Below are positions 16,638 to 24,141 of a stretch of 64,000 nucleotides of DNA, one piece after another; the stretch's first letter is position 1; each line of letters opens with the position of its first letter. The notes beneath the pieces were generated by a model. It saw only the letters and a list, made by a program, of their open reading frames with translations. It ran no database searches and was not told where the DNA came from. The stretch covers positions 89,468-153,467 of the forward strand of contig SXUL01000088.1 in NCBI GenBank assembly GCA_005790545.1, written 5' to 3'. A program made the position numbers and the translations under genes. This DNA is from Planctomycetia bacterium. Its GTDB lineage: Bacteria; Planctomycetota; GCA-002687715.

Positions 16638-18512
16638 ATGATCCGCTTTCTTGCCGTTCTTTCGGTCCTTCTCGCACTCGCCACCTCGGCGCCGACCGCC
16701 AAGCCTGATGAAGGCATGTGGACGTATGACAACCTGCCTCTCAAGACCCTGAAGGAGAAGTACGGATTCGAGCCTTCGGCGGCCTGGCTGAAGCAGGTTC
16801 AATCGAGCAGCGTGCGCGTGAGCACCGGTGGTTCCGGTTCGTTCGTGTCGAGCACCGGGCTCATCATGACCAACCACCACGTGGCTCTCGAACTGGTGAA
16901 CAAGCTCAGCACCACGAACGCGGATTTCGTGAAGAGCGGCTACCTCGCGAAGACGGGCGCCGACGAACTCAAGTGCCCCGACGCCAACGTGCGCGTGCTC
17001 ATGGAGATCGTCGATGTGACTGCGGAAGTGGAAGCCGCGACGGCGGGCAAGGAAGCGGCTGACGCCGCGAAGGCCCGCGCCAAGGTGCAGGGCGAAATCA
17101 CCAAGCGCCTGACGGCCGAGAAGAACCTTGAAGTCGAGATGACGACGCTCTACAGCGGCGGCCGCTATGTCGCGCACTGCTACAAAGTCTGGAACGACGT
17201 GCGCCTCGTGTTCGTGCCGGAAATGGCGATTGCCTACTACGGCGGCGACTGGGACAACTTTTGCTACCCGCGCTACTGCCTCGACGTGGCCTTCCTCCGC
17301 GCCTACGAGAACGACAAGCCCGCAGACACCACCGCGAACCACCTCGTGTGGAACGCCGCAGGTCCCAAGGAGAACGACCTCGTGTTCGTCTCCGGCCACC
17401 CGGGCAGCACGGGCCGTCAGATGTCTCTCGCCAAGATGGCCTTCGAGCGCGATGTCTACAACCCCTGCCTCATTCGCATGCTGAAGGGGACGGAAGCGTC
17501 CATCGTCGGCTACGTGGGTGCCGATGCAGAGCGGAAGCTTGCAACGCTGGATGAGCTGTTCGGCGTGCGCAACTCCCTCAAGGCCTACGAAGGTCATCAG
17601 GTGGGTGCCCTTGATGCGTCGCTCTTCGCCCGCAAGAAGGCCGAAGAAGACCAGCTTCGCGAGGCTTGCAAGGACGATGCCGAAGTGGTGAAGGCCTTCA
17701 AGGATCTCGACGAGATCATGGCCATCAGAAGCGCCAACTACCCCGTGCTCATGATGGCGCGCTTTGCGCAGGGCATCATGATGCCCGCGAAGGTCGACAA
17801 CGAGCGTGAGAGTCACAACCTCGCGTCCATGTTCGAGTATGCACGCCAGAGCTTCGGCGATACTGATGAAGTGCTCACCAAGTTCGTCGGTACGGAAGCT
17901 GCCGGAAAGGCCGCGCTCGCCCTGCTTGAGACGCCCGAGAAGCTGAAGGAACTGCGCAGTCACATCCGCGCGCGCATCATGCCGGCTCAAACGGCACTGC
18001 AGCCGACCAACGCCCGCGAGGCGGCCGCCAATTCCGTGATCGCGAAGGCCCGCTTCAAGGTGCACGGCACGAGCCTCTACCCCGATGCCACCTTCACCCT
18101 GCGCTTGTCGTTCGGCGAAGTGAAGGGCTATGCGCTCAACACCACGCTGGTGCCCTGGCGCACGACCTTTGGCGGACTCTTCGGCAAGGCCAGCGAGTTC
18201 GACAACAAGGCGCCCTTCGAAGTGCCGGCGACATGGACCGCAGCGCAGGGACAGCTCGACATGTCCACACCCTTCGATTTCGTCTCCACCTGCGACATCA
18301 CGGGCGGCAACTCCGGGAGTCCCGTTGTGAGCCGCACCGGCGAAGTCGTCGGCCTCATCTTCGACGGCAACATCCAGAGCCTGCCGAATCACTACGTGTA
18401 CGACGAAGTGGTGGCACGGAGCGTGAGCGTCGACACGGCTGCGATCTCCGCAGCACTGGTCCACGTCTACAAGGCCGCGGATCTCGCCAAGGAACTCGGC
18501 CTCACCAAGTGA
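16638..18512 (+). CDS. Secreted S46-family serine peptidase (DPP7/DPP11-like)
   Basis: 624 aa. A signal peptide (about residues 1-18) is followed by the characteristic family start EGMWTYDNLPL. The chymotrypsin-fold triad is visible: His in IMTNHHVALELV and Ser in TGGNSGSPVV. S46 enzymes remove dipeptides from the N-terminus of peptides in the periplasm. At 624 aa it is shorter than the roughly 700-aa DPP7/DPP11 of Bacteroidetes, mainly in the helical domain. GGAG lies 8 nt before the ATG at 16638, which fits better than the upstream ATG at 16602. S1 specificity cannot be read with confidence. Confidence 0.9.
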   Translation: MIRFLAVLSVLLALATSAPTAKPDEGMWTYDNLPLKTLKEKYGFEPSAAWLKQVQSSSVRVSTGGSGSFVSSTGLIMTNHHVALELVNKLSTTNADFVKSGYLAKTGADELKCPDANVRVLMEIVDVTAEVEAATAGKEAADAAKARAKVQGEITKRLTAEKNLEVEMTTLYSGGRYVAHCYKVWNDVRLVFVPEMAIAYYGGDWDNFCYPRYCLDVAFLRAYENDKPADTTANHLVWNAAGPKENDLVFVSGHPGSTGRQMSLAKMAFERDVYNPCLIRMLKGTEASIVGYVGADAERKLATLDELFGVRNSLKAYEGHQVGALDASLFARKKAEEDQLREACKDDAEVVKAFKDLDEIMAIRSANYPVLMMARFAQGIMMPAKVDNERESHNLASMFEYARQSFGDTDEVLTKFVGTEAAGKAALALLETPEKLKELRSHIRARIMPAQTALQPTNAREAAANSVIAKARFKVHGTSLYPDATFTLRLSFGEVKGYALNTTLVPWRTTFGGLFGKASEFDNKAPFEVPATWTAAQGQLDMSTPFDFVSTCDITGGNSGSPVVSRTGEVVGLIFDGNIQSLPNHYVYDEVVARSVSVDTAAISAALVHVYKAADLAKELGLTK

Positions 18513-18542
18513 GTGCTGGCCACGGCCTCGTGCCGTGAACCC

Positions 18543-18585
18543 GGGCTCGTTGTGCCGCGCGCGCAACGGGCCCGTGTGCGTTTTT
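18543..18585 (+). terminator. Rho-independent terminator after the S46 peptidase gene
   Basis: Ten base pairs with one G-U pair (GGGCTCGTTG with CAACGGGCCC), an 11-nt loop, and a TTTTT run 7 nt after the stem. It lies between the convergent S46 peptidase and NagB/PIG-L genes and fits termination on the plus strand. Confidence 0.65.
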
Positions 18586-18599
18586 GGGTGCTCGCAAGC

Positions 18600-20096
18600 T
18601 CAGCAAAGCTGTTCGCGCACGTAGCACTCAAGCAGAGGAAGCTCCGTCATTCCCTTTGCACTGAGACCGCCAAAGTGCATTTCGCTGAACTGAGTGCCGC
18701 GGAGCCGTGTGAGGGCTTTCGCCCCGTCGTCAAAGGGCACGCGTGCGAGCTGGGATGCATGGGCTCGAATGGCGGCGAGCTTGAGTGCTTCGGTCGCGCC
18801 GGTGTGGTGGATGATGAGGTTGATCTCGCGGGTTGCGTGCTGGAACCACGGGCCTTCGAAGGTCCAGATTTCGGGGCGCCAATCGGGATGCGCGAGCCGG
18901 GCCTGATGAAGGGCTGCCTCGAAGAGATGACGCGTCATGCGGTGGGTTGGATGCGGATCCCGTGGCGAGGGGAGTTGGATGAGCGCAGGTCGGATGTCCA
19001 GGAGCAGCGCCGTGGCGCGTGCAACGTCGGCGTCTTCAACGCCACCCGAGTCGTAGCCCTTGGCACGCAGGAAACGTGCTTCGCAGCCGAGGAGACGCGC
19101 TTCCGCGGCGAGTTCCTGTTCGCGGAGGGTCGTGATCGCGGCCGGATCGGTCACCCCACGCACGGGCGCGCGCGCGCCCGTGGTTGCGCCGAGGATGATC
19201 TTCCGCGCGCCAGCAGCGAGCGCGAGCGCTGCGCCGCAAGAGATGCTCGCATCATCGGGATGAGGAGCGACACAGAGCAGCGGGCCGTCGAGTTGCAGCT
19301 TGGTACGGATCTCGAAAGGCGTATGCACGCGGTCCTTGCCACGCTGACGCAACTCGGATGCCGCCGCGGCATCCAGCAGGACCGTTGCATTCCCGTGCAG
19401 GCGGACGAGGCTTGCGGGGCAGGCGGAGCTGACAGGGCCTTCGAGCATCGCGCGCACAATGCCGGCTTTCGCCTTGCCAGTGACGAGCATCACGAGTTCG
19501 CCTGTGGCGAGGATTTCCTGCGGGCCCATGGTGATGGCCTCAGTGTGAGCGCGGCCATCCTCGAAGCGCTGGCCCTGGGCGGCCACGGTGTCCGCCGCGA
19601 GCTGAACACGCGCCGCACTGGCCGCGAGTGACGTGCCAGGTTCATTGAAAGCGATGTGCCCGTTGGCGCCGAGGCCCGCGAACTGGAACCCGGGCGCCTG
19701 GCGTTTGCGCGTGGCTGCGAGCTTCTGCGCTGCCTCAGCGCCACACGCGTCCACCGGCAGGAAACGCGGTGCGGGGGCAAGGCCACCCAGGAGCAGGTTC
19801 TGCAATTCCTCGGCCATGGAGCCTTGTGCGCCGGGAGCGAGATCCGCGTACTCGTCGAGGTGCGTGAACGTGGCGCGTGCGAGTTCAAGTTCGTGTGCTC
19901 GTTCGCGCAGCAGCGCAAACACGGGCTCGAAGGTGCGCCCCGTGGCGAGACCGACAAACGGTTCATCGGTCTGCGCGATGTAATGCGCAAGGCGGAGCAC
20001 CGCGGCGTGTTCGGCTTCCTTGGCCGTGTTGGCAACAACAACGCGCAGCGCGGTTGCGCCCGTAGTCCAGCGCGCCGCTCTTTCTGCGTCATTCAT
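18600..20096 (-). CDS. NagB-like (GlcN6P deaminase) / PIG-L deacetylase fusion
   Basis: 498 aa. Residues about 1-240 match glucosamine-6-phosphate deaminase/isomerase (LATGRT, HLDEYADL, GLGANGHIAFNEPGTS). Residues about 260-498 match the PIG-L/LmbE zinc deacetylase family (VAPHPDDASISCG with the HPDD metal motif, and HPTHRM). The pair would deacetylate an N-acetyl sugar and deaminate the aminosugar phosphate. In the NagB half the catalytic Asp of the usual D-G-H-I-A-F-N-E-P is Asn (NGHIAFNEP), so deaminase activity may be altered. ATGs at 20108 and 20096 are both possible starts; neither has a strong Shine-Dalgarno. Confidence 0.85.
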   Translation of the reverse strand: MNDAERAARWTTGATALRVVVANTAKEAEHAAVLRLAHYIAQTDEPFVGLATGRTFEPVFALLRERAHELELARATFTHLDEYADLAPGAQGSMAEELQNLLLGGLAPAPRFLPVDACGAEAAQKLAATRKRQAPGFQFAGLGANGHIAFNEPGTSLAASAARVQLAADTVAAQGQRFEDGRAHTEAITMGPQEILATGELVMLVTGKAKAGIVRAMLEGPVSSACPASLVRLHGNATVLLDAAAASELRQRGKDRVHTPFEIRTKLQLDGPLLCVAPHPDDASISCGAALALAAGARKIILGATTGARAPVRGVTDPAAITTLREQELAAEARLLGCEARFLRAKGYDSGGVEDADVARATALLLDIRPALIQLPSPRDPHPTHRMTRHLFEAALHQARLAHPDWRPEIWTFEGPWFQHATREINLIIHHTGATEALKLAAIRAHASQLARVPFDDGAKALTRLRGTQFSEMHFGGLSAKGMTELPLLECYVREQLC

Positions 20097-20141
20097 CGGC
20101 GCGATCATCCGTCGCGCGCGTGGAGAGGTAAAGAGCACGTC

Positions 20142-20147
20142 TACACT
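20142..20147 (+). promoter_or_regulatory. Candidate -10 element (TACACT) for the DUF423 gene
   Basis: TACACT ends 6 nt before the ATG at 20154, again without a Shine-Dalgarno in between. No good -35 is visible. Confidence 0.35.
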
Positions 20148-20153
20148 GGGTTC

Positions 20154-20507
20154 ATGAACTGGATGAGATGCGGACTCATGTTGGCGGCGCTGGCGATCAT
20201 CTTCGGGGCCTTCGGTGCACACGCCCTCAAGGACACGCTTGCTGCGTCAGGGCACACCGAGCACTGGAAAACGGCGGTGCTTTATCAGTTCATGGCTGTT
20301 CCGGGGTTCTTGCTGCTCGCATTCATCACAGCGCCGCGCTGGACGGGATGGGCTCTCGTGCTGGGAACGCTGTGTTTTTCGGGTTCGCTGTACGCGCTCT
20401 CGCTGGACGGGCCGGCTTGGATGGGGCCAGTGACACCTCTTGGCGGCATCTTTCTGATCCTCGGCTATGGCGGAATGGCTGTCTGGGGACGAACCCAGCG
20501 TTCCTGA
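20154..20507 (+). CDS. DUF423 family small membrane protein (YgdD-like)
   Basis: 117 aa with four hydrophobic segments. The N-terminal GAFGAHALKDTLAASG block and the HWKTAVLYQFMA motif are typical of DUF423. It is an inner-membrane protein of unknown function, widely conserved. It is divergent from the NagB/PIG-L gene with only 46-58 nt between them. Family assignment is secure; biological role is not known. Confidence 0.85.
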   Translation: MNWMRCGLMLAALAIIFGAFGAHALKDTLAASGHTEHWKTAVLYQFMAVPGFLLLAFITAPRWTGWALVLGTLCFSGSLYALSLDGPAWMGPVTPLGGIFLILGYGGMAVWGRTQRS

Positions 20508-20820
20508 TTCATCCGGGCAAACCCACCAAGGGCAAGGACTTGCAGCGACTCCCATGCTGCTGGCGAAGCCGGGGGCCGATTTGTGGAAAAAACTGTTGAG
20601 AACATGTGGAAAAAAGAAGTGTCTCCGGCCATACTTCTCCCGTCGCCACCGCTCCTCAGGGAGCCGGGACCGGGCGTCGAGCGCTGCTCGATGCTGCGCT
20701 TCAGCTGGACTCGCTTGAAGAAGTGGGAGAGATGAAGCGGAATCGTGTTGTCACGCGAGGTTGTCGTGACGCACCGGACTCGGACGCCGGAGAGTGTGTG
20801 GTGCGCGCGAAAGCTCTGAA
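20508..20820. other. 313-nt intergenic region without a convincing gene
   Basis: It lies between DUF423 and the GT4 gene. It holds an A-rich patch (about 20578-20620) with DnaA-box-like words, a short inverted repeat TCGAGC-GCT-GCTCGA, and a GTCACG...CGTGAC inverted repeat (20750-20770) close to the GT4 start. A 72-codon frame (20606-20824) shows no recognisable features and is not called. No tRNA-like structure is seen. Confidence 0.5.
20582..20613 (+). other. Three DnaA-box-like 9-mers in an A-rich patch
   Basis: TGTGGAAAA (20582-20590), TGTTGAGAA (20594-20602) and TGTGGAAAA (20605-20613) lie 12 and 11 nt apart, about one helical turn each. The first and third differ by one base from the TGTGGATAA DnaA-box consensus; the second differs by two. 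The patch is markedly A-rich for this sequence. It could be a DnaA-binding cluster, including a possible origin element; rsmG (gidB) lies 1.8 kb away, but there is no dnaA or dnaN here. Confidence 0.4.
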
Positions 20821-22035
20821 GTGATCCACAGCAGTCTGGATGGAATCAACATCGTCCGGTTCATTCTGGATGTCCACGAGATCGGCGGCGCCGTGCTCGA
20901 TGTGGACGTCTTGGATCGCACTCTCGCGCGCCGTCACGCGGTCACCATCCACAAGCTGTTCATGACGCCGCGCGAAGCGTGCGGCTGGACCGAAGTGCTC
21001 GGCAGCAGCACCATCACCTACCATCCGATCCAGTACCGTCTGGACAGCATTCAGCAGGATCGTGAAGTGCTCGTGGGCCGTATTCGCAGCACGCTGGCCT
21101 CGGTGGTGGACGCGCACGAGATCGATCTTGTGGCGAACCACGTCCCCGAGATCGCGACCGGCGTTCTGGTCAGCCGCATCGTGAAGGAGATGGGCCTGCC
21201 GCTCTTCCTCCAGTTTCACGGCGGCGAGATTCCGCGCATGCGCTTTGGTGCCGAACACCAACTCATGGTGGACACGGTTGTGCGCAATCTCAACGAATCG
21301 GCTCGTCTCGCCGATGTGGTGAGCGCGGTCAGCGATTCGGCGGGCAGCATCTTGCGCAGCCGGCAACACACGAATCTGTGGACCGGAGCGGATGCCAACT
21401 TCTACGACCCTTCCGTCGTGCAACCGGGCTTCCTGCGGGATCGCCTGGACATTCCCGCGGACGTGCCGACGGTGTTGCTGCCGGCACGCATCGTGGTGGA
21501 GAAGGGGCACAAAGTGCTCCTGGACGCCGCGCGTGTCCTTCTCGAAAAAGGTGTGCAATTCAACATTGTGTTCGTGGGCTCGGTGCGGGAGGATCTCCGG
21601 CGCCAGCTCGAAAACGTGGTGATGGAGTACGGCCTTTCAGGCATGGTGCACACCATCCTCAACGCCACTCAAGATGAGATGCGTTACATCTACCGTGACG
21701 CCGACGTGGTGACCCTGCCCGGTTACCACTTCGAGGGCTGCCCACGCGCCTTCCTCGAGGCACAGCTCATGGAGAAGCCGGTGGTGGGCGCAGATGCCGG
21801 AGGCACGCGCGAGTCATTCCGCGATCACGAGACCGGGTATCTGTTCCCGGTAGGGGATGTGGGGCGGCTTGCCGCTGTACTGGAACCGCTGCTCCGCGAT
21901 CCGGAACTCCGCCAGCGCTTCGGCAAGGCCGGGCGCCGTTGGGTGAAGCAGCGCTTCGATCTCGAAGCCCTCGCCTCGCGCCACGAGCGCGTTTATCTCG
22001 ACCTGCTCCGCCGTCCAGCGGCCGTTGTCGCCTGA
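20821..22035 (+). CDS. Glycosyltransferase family 4 (GT-B fold)
   Basis: 404 aa from the GTG at 20821; an in-frame GTG at 20794 would add 9 residues, and neither has a clear Shine-Dalgarno. The C-terminal half is a typical GT4 nucleotide-sugar-binding domain: ARIVVEKGHKVLLDAARVL, then the E-x7-E region in FEGCPRAFLEAQLMEKPVVG, and GYLFPVGD. It would transfer a sugar from an NDP-sugar to a glycan or lipid acceptor at the cytoplasmic face of the membrane. Substrates are not predictable. The 3' end overlaps the convergent MazG-like gene by 43 nt. Confidence 0.87.
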   Translation: MIHSSLDGINIVRFILDVHEIGGAVLDVDVLDRTLARRHAVTIHKLFMTPREACGWTEVLGSSTITYHPIQYRLDSIQQDREVLVGRIRSTLASVVDAHEIDLVANHVPEIATGVLVSRIVKEMGLPLFLQFHGGEIPRMRFGAEHQLMVDTVVRNLNESARLADVVSAVSDSAGSILRSRQHTNLWTGADANFYDPSVVQPGFLRDRLDIPADVPTVLLPARIVVEKGHKVLLDAARVLLEKGVQFNIVFVGSVREDLRRQLENVVMEYGLSGMVHTILNATQDEMRYIYRDADVVTLPGYHFEGCPRAFLEAQLMEKPVVGADAGGTRESFRDHETGYLFPVGDVGRLAAVLEPLLRDPELRQRFGKAGRRWVKQRFDLEALASRHERVYLDLLRRPAAVVA

Positions 22036-22376
22036 CCCGCTGCGCGCCGTGCGCGCGCGAGTTCTGGCGCCAGTTCTTTGCGCCATTTGCGAGCCCGCAC
22101 CGCGAGGTCATTCGTTTTTGCCTCAATGGCAACGCCGAGGTTGATGTCGTGGTACTTCGCGATTTCGGCGAGGCACGTGAACACGTCGGCGAGTTCGCTG
22201 CCGAGCGCGGCACGATCCAGCGGCTTGCCATAGGCGTGATGATCGAGCAGCAACTTGGCCACCTCTCCGCATTCCTCGGCGAGGGCGGTGCTCTGTCCGA
22301 GGGGTGGATGGTCGAGCCCGCGGAGGGCCTGGCCGAGACGTCGCGCGGCTGCGTGAATGGAGAGAGCTTTCTTCAC
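21993..22376 (-). CDS. MazG-like NTP pyrophosphohydrolase
   Basis: 127 aa. The MazG-superfamily signature is present: EECGEVAKLLL, then a spacer, then ELADVFTCLAEIAKYHDINLG, giving the E-x-x-E...E-x-x-D metal-binding set. Such single-domain proteins hydrolyse non-canonical or excess (d)NTPs to NMP and PPi. The GTG start at 22376 follows GAGGAGA and overlaps the rsmG stop as GTGA, so translation is coupled to rsmG. The Arg/Ala-rich C-terminal tail is encoded in the part overlapping the convergent glycosyltransferase gene. Confidence 0.8.
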   Translation of the reverse strand: MKKALSIHAAARRLGQALRGLDHPPLGQSTALAEECGEVAKLLLDHHAYGKPLDRAALGSELADVFTCLAEIAKYHDINLGVAIEAKTNDLAVRARKWRKELAPELARARRAAGQATTAAGRRSRSR

Positions 22377-23038
22377 GGGATTCTCCTCAGACGCACCAAC
22401 TGACTCGGTTTGAAGCTTGTGTAGCGGATGGACGGAAGCCACTCATAGCGGAAGCGCTGTGCCGCTGCGCGACCGCCGGCCTCTTCTTCCGCATCGAGAG
22501 GATCGGACTTCCAGAGCAGCATCACGGCGCCCGGCTTCATGCATGGATGACAAAGTTCGAGTACGTGCGCGACGGAGCCGACTGCGCGCGAGAGCACGAG
22601 ATCGAGGCGGCGACCGAGTGCGCCCAGCGCGAGAGCCTCCATGCGCTCCGCGTCGAAGCGCAGGTTGGCATGGGGGAGTTGGGCGAGCGCGCGTTCCACT
22701 GCCTTCAGCTTCTTGGCGCGGCTGTCGACAAGATGAACGATCCATTCGGGGTGGAGCAGCGCGGCCACCACGCCGGGGAATCCGCCTCCGCTGCCACAAT
22801 CGGCGACGACGGCGCCGCGCGGCAGCGGGTGCTCCCTGAGATGCAACTCGAAGGCAAGGCTGTCGGCGAGCAAGCCTTCCAGCGCAGCTTCCGGAGTTCG
22901 CAGTGCTGTGAGGTTCACGCGTGTGTTCTCCTCCAAGATGGCCTGGAGCCACTGGAGCAGCAGGGGCTCGTTCTCTGGCCGCAGTTGGATGCCCATGCGA
23001 GCAGCGCTGTCACGCAGGTGTGCATTGATATCTGTCAT
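22373..23038 (-). CDS. rsmG: 16S rRNA (guanine(527)-N7)-methyltransferase RsmG
   Basis: 221 aa, close to the family norm. The SAM-binding loop DCGSGGGFPGVVAALLHP is diagnostic for RsmG (GidB). NENTRVNLTA-type sequence (EENTRVNLTAL) lies upstream of it, and LVLSRAVGSVAHVLELC matches the conserved SRAVA region. It methylates G527 of 16S rRNA with SAM. rsmG often lies near oriC, but no other origin-linked gene (dnaA, rpmH, mnmG, parAB) is present here. Confidence 0.95.
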   Translation of the reverse strand: MTDINAHLRDSAARMGIQLRPENEPLLLQWLQAILEENTRVNLTALRTPEAALEGLLADSLAFELHLREHPLPRGAVVADCGSGGGFPGVVAALLHPEWIVHLVDSRAKKLKAVERALAQLPHANLRFDAERMEALALGALGRRLDLVLSRAVGSVAHVLELCHPCMKPGAVMLLWKSDPLDAEEEAGGRAAAQRFRYEWLPSIRYTSFKPSQLVRLRRIP

Positions 23039-23052
23039 GTCGGGTGGCGCCT

Positions 23053-23082
23053 TGCCAGCTCGCCGTGCCGGAGCTTATCTTG
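23053..23082 (+). promoter_or_regulatory. Promoter upstream of the DUF4920 gene
   Basis: TTGCCA (23053-23058), an 18-bp spacer and TATCTT (23077-23082) form a plausible sigma70-like promoter in the 92-nt gap between divergent rsmG and the DUF4920 gene. It would give a leader of about 42 nt containing the GGAGAGGAGA ribosome-binding site. Confidence 0.5.
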
Positions 23083-23130
23083 AGGTCGTTCGTAACCCCC
23101 GCATCCGCCATTGCGCGGAGAGGAGAACCC

Positions 23131-24141
23131 ATGCTGAGACTCGTGATCCCCGCAACTCTGGTGCTGCTGGTCGGTGCGCTCTGCGCCCAGCAGGATGCCG
23201 CGCCGAAGAGGAACTTCGGCCTCGCCAAGCCCATCAAGATCAGCGCCGAGAGCGAGGTCTACGGTGGTGAATTGAAGGCTCTGCCGCTCGCCACCGTGGT
23301 CGGCATCGAAGCAAAGCCCGACGCCTGGAAGGGCAAGACCGTGCAACTCCGCGGCAAGATCGACAAGGTCTGCGCCAAGAAGGGCTGCTGGATGACCCTC
23401 GGCGGCGGCAAGGAGCCCGTGCGCGTCGGCTTCAAGGATTACTTGTTCTTTGTTCCGCTCGATGCGGCCGGCCGCGAGGTCGCTGTTGAGGGCATCGTGG
23501 ATGTGCGCGTCGAGACCGAAGCGGAACGCCGCCACTACGCCGAGGACGCCAAGAAGAGCAAGGAAGAGATCGAAGCCATCAAGGGTGACAAGGTTGTGGT
23601 TTCGTTCGTCGCCGATGCAGTACAGATCGGGAAGCTCCCGGAGGCACCCGCTGCCGCGAAGCTCGAAGGCCTTGCCCCCGCGAAGGATGCTGGCGGCCCG
23701 GTTTGTCCGGATGTGAAGGCGGGCGAAGCACCCGCGAAGAAGGACGGCTGCGGCGGCTGCGAGAAGATGGGTGAGAAGAAAGCCGGCGAAGCACCGGCCA
23801 AGAAGGACGGCTGCGGCGGCTGCGAGAAGATGGGCGAGAAGAAGACTGGCGAGGCTCCCGCGAACAAGGACGCAGGCTCGCACTGCGAGAAGATGGGCGA
23901 GAAGAAAGCCGGCGAAGCACCTGCGAAGAAGGACGGCTGCGGCGGCTGCGAGAAGATGGGCGAGAAGAAGACGGGCGAGGCTCCCGCGAACAAGGACGCA
24001 GGCTCGCACTGCGAGAAGATGGGCGAGAAGAAGGCCGGCGAAGCACCTGCGAAGAAGGAAGACTGCGGCAGCTGCGAAAAGCAGGCGCCTGCTTCCAAGG
24101 ATGCGACGGGCACACGCGCTCCGGCCCCGGCCGGCGGCTGA
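23131..24141 (+). CDS. Exported DUF4920 protein with Cys-rich tandem-repeat tail
   Basis: 336 aa. A signal peptide (about residues 1-19) is followed by a DUF4920 domain (about residues 28-170), recognisable from GKTVQLRGKIDKVCAKKGCWMTL and the conserved Cys pair in it. Residues 196-321 are six consecutive 21-residue repeats, alternating a CGGC version (KKDGCGGCEKMGEK) with an AGSHC version (NKDAGSHCEKMGEK). The tail is thus rich in C-x-x-C, Cys/His, Lys and Glu, which suggests metal or thiol chemistry, but this is inference. The start is supported by GGAGAGGAGA before ATG. Its stop abuts the stop of the convergent M28 peptidase gene. Confidence 0.82.
   Translation: MLRLVIPATLVLLVGALCAQQDAAPKRNFGLAKPIKISAESEVYGGELKALPLATVVGIEAKPDAWKGKTVQLRGKIDKVCAKKGCWMTLGGGKEPVRVGFKDYLFFVPLDAAGREVAVEGIVDVRVETEAERRHYAEDAKKSKEEIEAIKGDKVVVSFVADAVQIGKLPEAPAAAKLEGLAPAKDAGGPVCPDVKAGEAPAKKDGCGGCEKMGEKKAGEAPAKKDGCGGCEKMGEKKTGEAPANKDAGSHCEKMGEKKAGEAPAKKDGCGGCEKMGEKKTGEAPANKDAGSHCEKMGEKKAGEAPAKKEDCGSCEKQAPASKDATGTRAPAPAGG
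23716..24093 (+). repeat. Six in-frame 63-bp tandem repeats
   Basis: Units start at 23716, 23779, 23842, 23905, 23968 and 24031; each encodes 21 residues. Units 2-3 and 4-5 form a near-identical 126-bp higher-order duplication, and the sixth unit is diverged (EDCGSCEKQAPA). Length is a multiple of three, so copy-number changes would keep the frame. Confidence 0.93.

Noticed and set aside
16551..18566. Long minus-strand ORF (671 codons) opposite the S46 peptidase gene
   Set aside because: It is the antisense shadow of a clear peptidase with signal peptide and triad; His/Arg/Val-rich composition and no domain. High G+C gives long antisense frames.
20508..20820. tRNA or small RNA gene in the GT4 upstream region
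   Set aside because: No cloverleaf-like arms or T-loop words, and no promoter/terminator pair framing an RNA.
23716..24093. CRISPR-like array in the 63-bp repeats
   Set aside because: The repeats are contiguous, in frame within a coding gene, with no spacers.
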